The notes below the pieces were generated by a model. It saw nothing but the letters and a program-made list of their open reading frames with translations. It had not been told where the DNA came from and did not search any database. Both the position numbers and the translations under genes were made by a program. A DNA stretch of 64,000 nt, taken from NCBI GenBank assembly GCA_007922195.1, contig ML681992.1, forward strand, positions 3,542,426 to 3,606,425, given 5' to 3'. Within the stretch, counting starts at the first letter, position 1. Each line of letters begins with the position of its first letter. The DNA comes from Podocnemis expansa. Its lineage: Eukaryota; Chordata; Testudines; Podocnemididae. This document shows, one piece after another, positions 1-11,299 of the stretch.

Positions 1-258
1 GAACAAAAAAGAACTGACTTTTAAAAAATAGCACTTCAAACTTGATGCTACATTATAAAATTCCCACTTACTTGACAGAAAGACTTGAACTCCCTCATCA
101 TTTAAAGTCTTACACATCAGTGATGCAGTACTTTTAGAACGATCTTCACCCAAGATTGAATTACTGAATTATTTCAAGTGATTTAATAGACCAGGGCAGA
201 CCTTCACCTCTCCGATACAAGAGAAAACTTTCCTTATATGCTTTTCACTTCCATCTTT

Positions 259-457
259 CATAGAATCATAGGGCTAGAACAGACCACATGAGGTCATATA
301 GTCCAACCCCCTGCTAAAAGCAGGACCACTCCCACTAAATCATCCCAGACAGGGTTTTGTCTAACTGGACCTTAAATATTTCTAAAGACAAAGATTCCAC
401 AACCTCCTTGGGTAACCCATTCCAATGCTTCACCACCATCCTAGTGAGCAAGTTTCA
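259..457 (-). mobile_element. CR1 LINE 3' end fragment
   Basis: Read on the minus strand, this ends in the CR1 hallmark: a block equivalent to GTTGGACTATATGACCTCAT followed by CCCTATGATTCTATGA at the 3' end (low coordinate). The upstream part carries the usual CR1 3' region (bad-debt-style text such as AACCTCCTTGGGTAACCCATT on the plus strand). About 200 bp remain, a 5'-truncated copy as is normal for CR1. No coding part is left. Confidence 0.88.
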
Positions 458-646
458 CAAGTGGATAACAGGCTAGAATGTTGCAGTCACCTAGAAATGG
501 TTGACTACCTGTCTGTAGGAAGGCCTTTGATCTGCTTATGATCCTCCTTATGGAAAATGTTTCTCACCAGCTGTTCTGAATTTGCTACTCTTTAGTTTAC
601 ACTGAAGGAAACAATAAGCTATGTATGTGACCGACAATTTTATAAG

Positions 647-787
647 TAGAGCCCTGCAAATATGCAGATATCCATGGATATCTGCATTATATCCATACCC
701 ACAGATACAACACAGATATCCGTGGACCATTTCTTGCAGATGCAAATCAGATACGGATTCATGTATTTGTATCCATGCAGGGATCTA
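647..787. mobile_element. hAT-type MITE, family 1, copy 1
   Basis: A 141-bp element whose ends are inverted repeats (TAGAGCCCTGCA on the left; TAGATCCCTGCA read inward from the right). The flanks are TTTATAAG (639-646) and TTTATAAA (788-795), a 7/8 match of the 8-bp duplication expected of hAT insertion. The inside is made of repeated GATATCCATGGATAT-like palindromes. Related copies lie at 34233-34423 and 38788-38923. Non-coding. Confidence 0.82.
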
Positions 788-795
788 TTTATAAA

Positions 796-2957
796 TCTTA
801 GTAAACTCACTCATAAACATCAGTTTTGCACTTAAATGGATTCCACTCTTTCACCCACTCAGGGTTCCATGCTTTTGTCCCAGGATCAACTATATTGCTC
901 TGCTCTGTGCTTTATGTTCAGACATCCAATTTATCACAAGATGACAGAGCTAAAGCATGTATTCTATATAAATACTTTTAGAAGATTTGTATAATCTCAT
1001 CAACACAACCTGAGAGTTAGATACTAGTATTCTGGTCATGATGTTGACATTCCAGTTCTTCTGCCATATTCAAGGCCTTATGTGCAGTACAATTGGGTAA
1101 TTACCCCATTATATCAGATTTCTATGTAACTCCTTATGTGTACTGCAGAACCCACAATATGCTGCCACCTTCTGCTCTTGACCTTGTCTATTCACCATTT
1201 TTCAGAGTCCCACTGACTTCACTTGTGTTACAGTAGAGTTACCCCAGTGTAACAAAGAACAGAACTTGGTCCACTGTCTATAGAAGACAGGAATAAAATG
1301 TGAAAAAGTTTCTTTTAAAATCATCAGCTTTTGAGTCTTTAGACTAAATTCTTCTTTTAGTTACATCTTGCTCAGGCCCTACTCTGCACTGAACTCCACA
1401 TGGGCAGACTTCCATAGTTGTACAGAGCCTCACTGATTTTAATTGGGCTTTCTTGAGCACCGAAATCCAAGATCTACATCAGAGGTCTTCTTATTAAAGC
1501 CAATGGAGCTATTCAGATGTACACTAATGTGAAAGCAGAATCTGACCTTGTGTTTTTATGTTTTGTTGATATTGATTTTTCTGTGTCTGCATTGCCACTG
1601 CAGTCTTTGACTATATAATAAAAGACCAGTGTAATTTATCTATTTAGTATAGAAGAATTTCTGTATGAGGACTGCAGATAAAGAACAAGAAAGAAGTGAC
1701 TTTCTGCTTTGTTGCAGGTTATAAAATCACCTAGAGGCTTCTGTGTACATCTCAGGAAAGTAAATAAAGATTTGACAGAAATATTAAGATTTAAAAACAG
1801 CTAAATGTTAGCTTCAGCTACTGCCTCATCTGAAAAATATTAAACAACAACAAAAAATTGTCCCTTAATAAACCAAATGTTCTGCAATAAATACTTATTG
1901 TAAAACAAACACAGCTCAATAGGGAAACATATTTTTAAAGACCCTGTGGTTTCTGATTACAATAAAAATACTGATGGCTGAAGGCACAGAATCAGTGCAA
2001 GAATAATTGTAAATATATTAGTTTCTTTGAGATTTCCAAAAAACAGATCTATGAAAATAACAAGAACAACAAAGTATTCTAAATTTTTGTGCCAAAACAA
2101 ATTAACTGCTTTACTTTGTGACATATTTAATAACTTACTGTAAACAATATTAATTATTCACTTAGCTGAAATTGGCAGATTTTCCAGCTATATAGAAATC
2201 CTACCCCATTGAGATAGTGACTTGGAAGCACAAGACACAGCTTGTGGATGCCAAAAAGCAAGCAAGAGATGGATAACTCCATAAGAAGGCCCGCTCACAG
2301 AACTTTATCAAGATCATTTCAGTGTGGTATGAGGGACTGCACCTCCAGTGCTCATAAAACTCCCCCTAGATCCTCCCCAATGTGATTTCACATTGGGCAG
2401 AGGATATGCACCCTATCCCCAAAGCCTGCTCATGCCCCATCCTGGTACAATAAACTATACAGGCTCTGCTGGTGGTCCCATCCAAGAAGGGAGCAGGATT
2501 TGCCCTCTATGGATGATCCCGGGATTAAGGCACAGGAAGGGTAGAAGCAAGTGACACAGCCTGTTTATATGGATACATTTAATTCCTAATCACCATCAGA
2601 TTCTAAAGTCTCATCTGTTTGTTCACAGACAAGATTGTTACTATTCAGCCTAAGATATTCAACAATGTAACTGAGGGGCTAATGAAAGGGGACGTGAGGT
2701 GACATCTCACCTCCTTTCCCTCTGCTAAAAGCTGGAAGAAGCTCCCTTCTCTCCCAGGCTTGGAAAAGCAGCACTCCCCTAGAATGATGATGTCTATATG
2801 GCTCCTCCCTCCTGTGTCAGTCTTCTTTAACTTTGGGTGCAACTCTTTGATCAGTTTAAAGAGATAGGGCTAAAGTTAGCCCAGGTATAATGCTTAGGAA
2901 GTTAATGAGTTACACCATGGATGAATTTAGCCCAGTGCTTTGGTTTTTTCCTGAAAA
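796..2957. other. No gene recognised; AT-rich, one ancient repeat trace
   Basis: No convincing coding region. Around 1190-1260 the text (cactgacttcacttgtgtta, gttaccccagtgtaac) resembles an old, decayed amniote LINE/SINE fragment. Frames at 2348-2554 (plus) and 2645-2842 (minus) have no recognisable domain and look like chance. Confidence 0.5.
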
Positions 2958-3153
2958 ATGCAGTATGTTGTAGCCATGCTGTTCCCAGGCTATTAAAGAT
3001 AAGGTAGGTGAGGCAAGATCTTTTATTGCAGCAACTTCTGCTGGTGAGAGAGACAAGCCTTTGAGTTTACACAGGAGTGATAAAGAACCTGAAAATTTGT
3101 CTTCTCACCAATAGAATCGGGTCCAATAAAAGATATTGCCTTACCTACCTTAT
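2958..3153. mobile_element. Penelope-like tail unit, family A, inverted plus direct arms
   Basis: A minus-oriented arm (gtagccatgctgttcccagg, then aagataaggtaggtgaggca and a run ending near 3088) is joined to a shortened plus-oriented arm (ccaataaaagatattgcctt, then acctaccttat). The two arms are near-complementary, so the unit is an imperfect hairpin. This family, and the head-to-head joining of tails, are typical of Penelope-like elements in reptiles. The direct arm has lost its middle, so no hammerhead core is intact here. Flanks tttttcctgaa and tttttctgaa may be a decayed target duplication. Family name from memory, not a search. Confidence 0.6.
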
Positions 3154-3959
3154 TTTTCTGAAGAAGGCTGTCAGTGCTCTCTGCACTTTATTTTTAATCT
3201 GTTTGGTCAAAATCTTGTCCTGATTTTCCCTTTTGACTTTGATGGGGTTCCACAGGGGAAATTCAGGACAGAATTTGGTCTTAAAAAAAATACAAGATGT
3301 AAGCAAAAAGAACAACCTGTCACAGAAAGAACTGATTAGATTTAAAAGTTTGAATCTTCTGTCAGGTACAGAATGTAGTTGCACAGAGCTGAGAGTCTGA
3401 GGATAGGTTTTTATCCAAAGAGTTTATTGGCTCCAGTTTGTGATTTACCTTATGTTACTTACTTATTTAAATCTATAAAAGCAGACCAAAATATATGTCT
3501 GCCTTAAATGCTAGGCAACCTTCATGATTATTTAATACTTCAATTAAGCATAAAGAGGAAACAAACAGTGACTTTCACCCTGTATAGCAGCCTCCAATTA
3601 AATCTTACAGCAAAAGAAATATTGAAGGAAAAACACTATTTTCTTGAAAAACACCCCTCCCCCAAATTGCTCTACATCATGTGCTGGAACTCAACTGTAT
3701 CAAGCTGTTTTTGTCAGGGTCACAGGCACCAGCAGATCTACTTCAGTAGTGAGAATCAGGCTGGAGGAATGGTAGGAGGTGGGTGGAAGCCTGGCAAGCT
3801 ATGTACACACTGGCCTCCTGCACCTGAATCAATTGAGTCAAAAGCTCTAGCTTGATGATCTGGAATAGCAGCAGGTGAGCTACCTCCTACCCACACTCCA
3901 AGCCATTTCAGTGAAGCATGGACTTGGTGCTCTATCTGGGCACCTACCTTTGTGCTACA
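3154..3959. other. No gene recognised
   Basis: The 115-codon frame at 3508-3855 and the start of the 159-codon minus frame (3756-4235) show no domain, biased codon use or splice context. The part above about 3750 may be downstream flank or leader of the LTR-like element that follows on the minus strand. Confidence 0.4.
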
Positions 3960-4800
3960 CATTGTGACCCAGGCCTCCCTGGATAACCTCCTGAATTTGC
4001 AAAAACTAGGGCAAGCTGCAAAACTGGGAGCCAAGCTCCCAAAGCATTGATGGGTGGCACTTAAACCAGTCTCCCAGTCAGTAACAAAACATGCTTCTGA
4101 ATCTCCACACTGGTCATCATGAAGCATAACAAAATAGAAACAGTCCCCTTCACTGCACATCATCAACTCTGGTCCCCACCTAGCCACTGGGTCTCTTAAA
4201 GAAATAGGTTGTCCCAACCCCAAAAGGCCAGCCACATTGCCCAGAACAATATAGACTTGGACCTTGCCCAGAATAAGATGCTGCCACCTAATCCATTAGT
4301 AACTAAAAGTAAAGGTTTAATATAAAAGAAAAGAAACAAAATGAGAGATGTTAAAGGGTCAAAGTGAATCACATACAAACAAATGATTTTGAGTCTATAG
4401 AAAGCAAGTCCTTGAAAAATTTGGTGTTTGCAGGTTAGTCCAATTTTTCTGGTAGACACCCAGCACCTGTGTGGATCTCAGTCCTTGTCCAGTTACAGAG
4501 GAATAGTTCCAGAGATGGATGCTGGTTGTAGACTGGAGACTGAAGATAAAAGGGAATTGGGGCTGCTGCTGCCTTTTATCACCTCTGGCCTTCCTTGAGC
4601 TGTGTGGAGTTTTTTGCAAATCAAAATGGAGTTGAGTCACATGGGCATGTCCTAGTGGCTCAACAGGTTTCTCCCTGGGAACTTCCTTAGTGGGCCATTA
4701 GGAAAACAATGATTTGCAGACATGGGAATGTCCCAGAATCCAATAACTTGAAACACAAATTGAATAAATCAATTCCTAGCTTGCAATACGGACATGACAG
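3960..4800 (-). mobile_element. LTR-like retroelement fragment, family L, copy 1
   Basis: Minus-strand reading shows a TATA-like GTGATAAAAGGCAGC (about 4570), a polyadenylation-type ATTAAACC (about 4320) and then a leader-like stretch. From about 4380 down to 3965 it aligns by eye to the plus-strand text at 52510-52978: both have CCCTTTAACA, then T(A/A)TTAAACCTTTA or AATAAACCTTTA, then GGCAGTGTGATAAT/GGCAGCATCTTATT, GGGTAAGATCCAA/GGGCAAGGTCCAA, and TTTTGCAGCTTGCCCT. The order promoter, polyadenylation signal, leader fits an LTR plus leader. No retroviral protein is visible. The outer ends are uncertain. Confidence 0.5.
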
Positions 4801-5045
4801 TTTCATATAAACCATAGAATCATTCCTAGCTGATTACAACCTTTCCATTGATACCAAACATGGCATGTCACATATGGATTATTGCAAATATGAAATATTA
4901 ATATGAAAAATAATAATAAATGATTCTCTAAAATCAGACAGTATCACACCCATCGCTTCCCACCAGAGATTAAGCATGATGTGGTGGGCAGAGTGGTTGA
5001 GTAGCTACTGTGTCTTTCCTTATGGGAGAAGTTGATGATGTTTAA

Positions 5046-6420
5046 CTAGCTTATCCTGTCCATGCTCTGGCACTGTTTCAAAACACTAAGACCTATCCAA
5101 GGTACCCTGACCCATCTCCTGAGATAAACTCTGGAGTTCTTTTTGGCTGCTCTGGGTCTTAGTGGGAGTTCTGAGTCTTCTCCTGAAGGAGGAGAGACAG
5201 GGGCTGCTCTGCCTCCACAGCCAGGGCCATGTCTTTCACCTCCAGGCATGCAAAGACTCCTTTATAGTACAGGAAGTCCAGTGTGGTACCCGCTGATGCA
5301 CACCTTCCTCTACCACCTCCAGTGTCTTTGCTATGACCAGCAGCACTTTCACCTTCATCTGAGAAGAAGTCCTACGTGTCTCCAATCTGTTGGTATTCTG
5401 CCATGATCTCCTTCAAACCTAGAAGCTGGTCTCAGCAATGGTGGTCTATAGTGGTCACCGAAAAGGATAGCCTCTTTGCAAAGCCTCTTCTACACAACCC
5501 CCAGTTAGGTTCACAGGTGGCAGAGTTTCCCTCCCTGCACTGGAGGTTGGTTCTTGTCAGTATCACCAAGATCACAGACAGCCTGGCTTATGACTAGAGG
5601 GACTGAGTAGACCTCCTGGCACTCAGCCTGCACAAGGGGCTCTCCACCCTTCCTGTCCCCCAGTGTATGCTCCAGGAGGTACAGGCAAACTTGCTGCCTG
5701 TCTCTTCCTTAAGTAAGTCCTGCAGCAGGGTGCTACCCACATGCTCCTCACCCCAACCCTTTATTCCTCACCTTTGAACCCCTGCCTCAAGTACCCCAAC
5801 TCCAGTCACCCTCAACATATAATCTGAGCCAGCTGCATGACTGGTAGCCTGTCCATTTCCAAGCCATGCCTAGAAAACAGCTGTACACACACATTTCCAT
5901 ATCCTTCACTTCCTCACCCTCATGTCCTATCCCAACACCAAGTGGTGGACCTCTTATTTGAGGTGAGGCTGAAGAGCCATGGTGGGCCAATCTGTATTCC
6001 ACCCTTGTTCCCCAGCCCACCAGAGATATTGGCTGGCAGTACCTCACAGAGCCATGAGAATGGGCGTGTACTTTGCATAGCTCACCCATCTTCCAGACAC
6101 TTGCCACTTCTACAGGAAGGGAGATCCACTGTCCCTTATGTGCACCAGGTTTGTAGTTCCTTTCCCAGGTATTCAGGAACCTTTTCTTCAGGTTCTGGCT
6201 GTACTTTTCCCTGCAACTCCTGATGGTTGCACACCACATCCATAGTCCCACAAAGCTGCAAGACCTCCTCATTGATTTCCTTCTGGTGCTGACCAAGGTG
6301 GCCTCCACCACACCAGGCGGAGGATGTTGGGTGGTGAGGTGACTGTGCAGTCTATTTCTGGCCCTCCCTTCACACATCAGCACGAGTTTAACATGCTCAA
6401 GGCAAGGTAACACCTTTTAC
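5046..6420. other. GC-rich block of unknown origin, possibly a decayed coding element
   Basis: This 1.4-kb stretch is clearly richer in G and C than its surroundings and holds several overlapping frames, the longest 208 codons on the minus strand (5787-6413), with others on the plus strand (5143-5406, 5376-5597, 5837-6223). On the minus strand different frames look protein-like in turn: a Glu/Gln-rich stretch near 6290-6150 and an acidic stretch near 5370-5160. That pattern suggests a frameshifted pseudogene or transposon gene, but I recognise no family, catalytic motif, poly-A tail or terminal repeat. A compositionally biased non-coding repeat is an equally good reading. Confidence 0.35.
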
Positions 6421-7587
6421 TTGCAACACTCTGCACAAACTCAAGCTTCTGAATAGATTTAAGATATAGCCTCTAAGTCAAGTGCAGTACAGGAATCTAT
6501 ATGGCTGAAAAGGCAAAGAAATAAACAAACCCAGGAGATGTGAAATATTTTCCCCTTAGTATTTCCTTCCTGTGGATGGGGGAGGGTGATGTGTGTTTGC
6601 GACCTGATTACTTTTCTGGGTATTTAACAGGTTAAATTGAAGCTGCTCTATCTCTTCCAGCTAGTTCTAATTACAGTATACATCTTTACCATTCACAGTT
6701 AATTATCAAGCATAACCAGTTACACAACCATTAAATAATTATAACACATTTTACACTGTTAAAAATGAATATGAACTTTATAAGGTGATGTTATCATATC
6801 CCTTGTTAATATTCCATAGCAGTTTAATAGAATGACTTATGACAAGTCCAGTAAACATCTTTTATTACAGTTTTAGCATAATTCTCCCCTATATTTTCTA
6901 TATATTAAATCATCATATCAGAGAGGAGTCAGTGTAAAACATTAAAGTGCCAGCCTGCTAAGGAAGAGAAGTGGATACAGTGTTAGCAACACTGAGCTGA
7001 TTTACTCCTGTGAAGGAGTCTGCGTCCCCAGTAGTGTCATGTAGGGTTCATAAACAGCCCTGAAAGAAGGGAAAAATTTTCTGAAACAAGAAATCTGATG
7101 GGCTTCCACAGATAATCTTACGTTGGCCCCCACATTCCACCAGCTCCTCCACAAGAAGCAATGCTGTGGGGGGGGACACAATAAGGAGAGGACTAACAGC
7201 AGGTAGATCCATAACTATATGGGTATTTTAGGCTGCTCTGAACCATGGCTGCTGCCTGAGGCTAGTCTAATTTACATCAGAGCACTAACATTAAAAAATG
7301 TCCCAGGATCCCAAAGGTGGCTTGTAGGCATCTTTATTCCCACCCCATCCCACTCCTTCTGGATTTCAGAATCTCAGCCCTGAGTTCAAGACCTATGTTG
7401 ACTTCCTCTGTAGCCTTAGCATGTCATGTAAGGTTCAATCCATAGAAGGGCTGTCCATGAATTAAAGCTATTGACTATTAAATATCTGGCACCCATGGGT
7501 ACAATGAAAAATGGCAGGGGCCTGATTCTCCATGGTGTTATTCCAATTAAATGCCAGGGTACCACTGAAATCAATAGCATTTTATCA
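6421..7587. other. No gene recognised; AT-rich flank of the DIRS element
   Basis: No coding signal. The stretch about 7515-7575 (gggcctgattctccatggtg, then gtaccactgaaatcaatagc) resembles the decayed LINE/SINE text common in sauropsid genomes. The 97-codon minus frame at 7416-7709 crosses the DIRS border and is a chance frame. Confidence 0.45.
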
Positions 7588-7652
7588 GTTGCGACTGCGG
7601 CTATATAGGTGACTGTGACCCTGACCCTCCTAGTTCCTTTCTTTCTGCCTTC
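7588..7652 (+). repeat. Left inverted terminal repeat remnant of the DIRS element
   Basis: The text at 7588-7652 (for example GGTGACTGTGACCCTGACCC) matches, in inverted orientation, 12932-12994, which reads GGGTCAGGGTCATGGTCACC on the plus strand. This pair fixes the outer limits of the element. Outward of 7588 there is no counterpart of 12995-13146, so the left end is truncated. Confidence 0.85.
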
Positions 7653-7721
7653 AGTGATAGTTTCGGAACAGCCAAAACTTGCAGAAGCAAGTGCCTGTCC
7701 TCCTTTCATTCGTAATTAAAG

Positions 7722-9868
7722 ATGCAGGGATTTAAACCGTGTCCATTGTGCTGCAAAGCCTTTCTGCTTGACGAACCCCACAAGAAATGCTTCACATGCC
7801 TTGCTGAGTCACATCTTGTAGAGAGCTACTCCATCTGCAAGTCCTTCAAGCATGGGACCCTCAAGGATAGGGAGCAGAGGTTGCACACCTTGCCAAAGAC
7901 TGCGCATCTCACCCAGCACCTGATACATCTCTCATGATAAACGCTCTGCTGACACCGTGTGTGTCCTCTGCACCAGAACCTGCCCGGCACCATTCTCCGG
8001 CTCAGAATGTGAAGCTGCAATCGGCATCAAATTCGGCACCAGTACAGTGCCATTCACCCCCTCCCCACACACACCTTTGTGGGAGTCAGGACTGGGGCAC
8101 CTTTCAGTACCATCAATGCTGGAGGCCCTCGCAGCGGCATGGGCCCTGTTCCAGGAACCGGCTCCAGTATCAATGAAGAAAGCCTGTTTGAAGGGTAAAC
8201 CAGTGCTTTCCTCTAAAGATTCGACAACATGAGGCTCAGTACCACACCCAGCCTTGACACTATCAAGTTCCCCACCAGTACCACAAAATGGTACCGAAGA
8301 CCATTGCAATGACCACTCCTCCCGGCATTCATCCTGTGAGCCCTCAGTACCATGGTCCCAGGGTCTGAGAAGACAAGAGTTCTAGCTCATCCTCACCATC
8401 ATCTTTCAGCTCCATTCAGTCCCCTGGGTCTCCAAAAGCCATCTCTGGTACCAAAGAATGAGTGGTTAAATGCCACCAGATGCGTTCTCCAACACTCGAG
8501 GCAAGAAGGGGTGCGACCCCAGCAACCCTGGTGCGGGAGTCATGGGCCAGCCCTACCTGTGCTAGCAAGGGTTCACATAGGGAAAGGGGTCACTTGCCCT
8601 CCCATCGACCCACAGCCATGAACTACTTCAATGATGGGTCACAGGAGTGGCTCAATTTGATGGTCAACGATGCCTCAGCCTCCCGGCACCGGCTGGCACT
8701 GTCTCCGTCTCAAACTCTGGACTCCTCAGATGTATCTGATGATGAGCCTTAACTGGATTCCACCCAGCATAGCAGATTAAGGTCCCCCTCATCCTCTTCT
8801 CCAGATGAGTATACTTTTTAAAGACCCCCGCACGCAATAGAACCTGCTTCGTGGTATGGCAGCAAACCTCAGCTTGGATCAGGGAGTGTCCAGGAGGAGT
8901 GTGACCCTCTCTTTGATGTCGGGGACACTGCCCCACCAGTGAAAGCATCTGTGCTCCTCCATGACGGGGTGTACAGGATCGCTAGGGCGTGATGGCAGAC
9001 CCCATCATCAATTTCTCCAGTGTCCAAGGTGGTGGATCAGAGGTACCACATTCCTTCTGAAGAATTTGTGTTCCTCTTCCAGCATCCTACACTGGGGTCT
9101 CTGGTAGTGGACGCAGTTAACCAAAAGGAAAGGCAGGGCCAGCCAGGCCCTACCCCCAAAAATAAGGAAGCAAGGAAGCTTGACCTATTTGGTAGGAAGG
9201 TTTATTCTACCTCAGCTTTACAGCTATGCATTCCTAACCACCAAGCCCTCACGAGGAGGTATGTGTTCAACCTTTAGAGAACCATTGAGGGCTTCCATGA
9301 TGCCGTCTCTAAGGACAGCCTGAGAGACTTTGAGACGATGGTGGAGGAAGGGGTCTTGGCCTCTAGAAATGCCCTTATGACTCCCTGGGATGCATCTGAC
9401 ACAGCTTAACGCAACATGGCCTCCACCGTGGCTATGAGATGCTCAGCCTGGCTTCAAGGCTCAGGCCTGTCCCCACAGATGGAACTCATCATTCAGGACT
9501 TACCCTTTGAAGGCCCTGATCTCTTCACCAAGTCCACAGACTCAAAGCTGCATAACATGAAGGACTCTAGGGCCACCCTTAAATCCCTGGGCATGTACAC
9601 ACCGCCACCCATTCAGCGCTCCTTCAAGACCCAGCAGGTGCTGCAACAGCAACTGAAGCAGCAGACCCAGATAGAGGGATCCTTCTCCCATTCCTACCAG
9701 TACCCCCAACGCCAACATGGGGTTTGGATAGGGATAAGACCCATCCGAGTAGTGGCCAAAAATCCCAGGCTTCCCAGACTAGTCATCATGGACAAGGTAC
9801 GACCGTTAGGCAGGAAAAAAGCAGCACTTTTGATGGTCAGCCCGAGGGCAGCGGAACCACAGCCTTGA
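7722..9868 (+). pseudogene. DIRS gag-like region, frameshifted
   Basis: Starts with an ATG at 7722 and a short Cys/His-rich N-terminal domain (C-P-L-C-C near residue 7, then C-F-T-C-L and C-K-S-F), the layout of the zinc-binding start of vertebrate DIRS Gag proteins. The frame breaks at 7937 and resumes in other frames at 8462-8752 (ending in a Ser/Asp-rich tail), 9020-9277 and 9416-9868. The last piece has a W-L-Q core, an I-Q-D-L-P-F-E-G motif and a K-D-S-R-A-T-L-K-S-L-G-M motif followed by a Gln-rich stretch, all characteristic of the C-terminal part of these proteins. Role in the family: particle assembly. The copy is non-functional. Confidence 0.75.
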
Positions 9869-9869
9869 C

Positions 9870-11260
9870 CCAAACCTTTGCCAACCACCTGCATCGACAT
9901 GTGCACCACTGGGCCAACATCACAACCAACCAGTGGGTTCTGGAAACCTTCTCAAAAGAGTACCTCATACAATTCAGTCAACACTTCGGACAGAAAACCG
10001 CCCCTTTGCTTGAATCTCAAGAGCCAGGAACTATATAGGATGCTCAAGAGAGAATGCAAGAAACTCCTCTCTCTCAGGGCCATAGAGAGGGTCTCAAAAT
10101 TGGAATGGGGAAATGGGTTCTACTCCTGTTGCTTTCTAATTCCCAAATCAGTCAGGGACCTGAGATTCATTCTGGACCTGAGCTTTAAACAAATACATAA
10201 GGAAAATAAAGTTTGATATGGTTTCCCTGTCACAGATCATCCCATCTCTGAATCCTGGGGATTGGTTCGCAGCCCTCAATCTAAAAGGTGCTTACTTTCA
10301 CATAGCGATACGCACCACCACAGAAAGTTTCTAAGTTCATGGTGGGGGGAAAACACTTCCAGTTCACATCATTCCCCTTCAGGCTCTCCTTGGCCCGCAG
10401 GGTGTTCACAAAGTACATGGTGGCAGTTGTTGCCTACCTACGTCAGCAGGGCATAAAGATTTACCCCTACCTAGACGAGTGGTTGATAAACGGGAGATCG
10501 AGAGCTCAGGTAGAACACAGCATCAGAGTAGTGAGCCAACCATGCAGGTACTTGGGGCTCTGCATAAATCGAGAAAAGTCAAAACTCTGCCCGTCCCAAA
10601 GCATAGGGTTCATTGAAGTTCTCCTAGACTCCCAAAAAGGGAGGGTCTTCCTGCCTACTCAAGATTTCAGTCCATCTGCACCATCATTGCAGAGCTGCAG
10701 GACCCACAGGTAACCACCACCTGAAACTGCCTGCAGCTTCTTGGGCACATTGCGGCCTCCACCTCTGTGATAAGGATGGCCCACTTGAGAATGAGACCAT
10801 TTCAGATCTAGTTTTCCACAGTGTTCCACCCACAGAGACATCCTCTGTCCAAGATACTGTCAGTTCCCCAAGACATCCTGGGGACACTAGAGATCTGAAG
10901 GGACCCCCTCTACACCATGGGGAGAGTTCACTTCCAAGCCTCAGTCCCTATGGTGACACTGATCACCGATGTCTCGGATATGGGATGGGAGGCCCACAAA
11001 TCAGAGGGACTTTCCACCCAAGGACTTTGGTCTCCATCAGACAGCCTCCTTCACATAAACATGAAGGAACTGCGGGTCATCAGATTGGCTCGCAAGATTT
11101 TTCTGGACAAGATAAAAGGCAAGTCGGTCCAGATCCTGATGGACAACACTGAGGCCATGTTCAATACAAACCAGCAAGGGGATGTCTGCTGCCCAGCCCT
11201 CTTCAGGAGGCATACGGACTCTGGGAACTACCCCTGAGGTACAACTTCACTCCAGTGGCA
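9870..11260 (+). pseudogene. DIRS pol: reverse transcriptase and RNase H, broken
   Basis: RT blocks seen in order: V-R-D-L-R-F-I-L-D-L (about 10155), a palm block A that reads A-L-N-L-K-G-A-Y-F-H-I at 10272-10305 where family members have L-D-L-K-D-A-Y, and the box Y-L-D-E-W at 10468-10482 where the catalytic pair should be Y-L-D-D. The RNase H part follows: I-T-D-V-S-D-M-G-W near 10955-10990, a K-E-L-R-V motif near 11065, and M-D-N-T near 11140. Stops at 10216 and 11237 and frame changes near 10240 and 10710 interrupt it. Substitution of both catalytic-aspartate sites plus the frameshifts make it inactive. Confidence 0.85.
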
Positions 11261-11299
11261 GCTCACCTAGCAGGAGTGGACAACAAGCTGGCAGATTTG

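Noticed and set aside
3756..4235. 159-codon minus-strand frame as a gene
   Set aside because: It falls in the sense direction of the LTR leader copy but shares no conserved frame with the second copy at 52.6-53.0 kb, so the frame is not maintained.
4930..5030. Possible 5S-rRNA- or tRNA-derived repeat (cgcttcccaccagagattaa)
   Set aside because: The text does not align with the 5S internal control region or with tRNA boxes beyond short chance matches.
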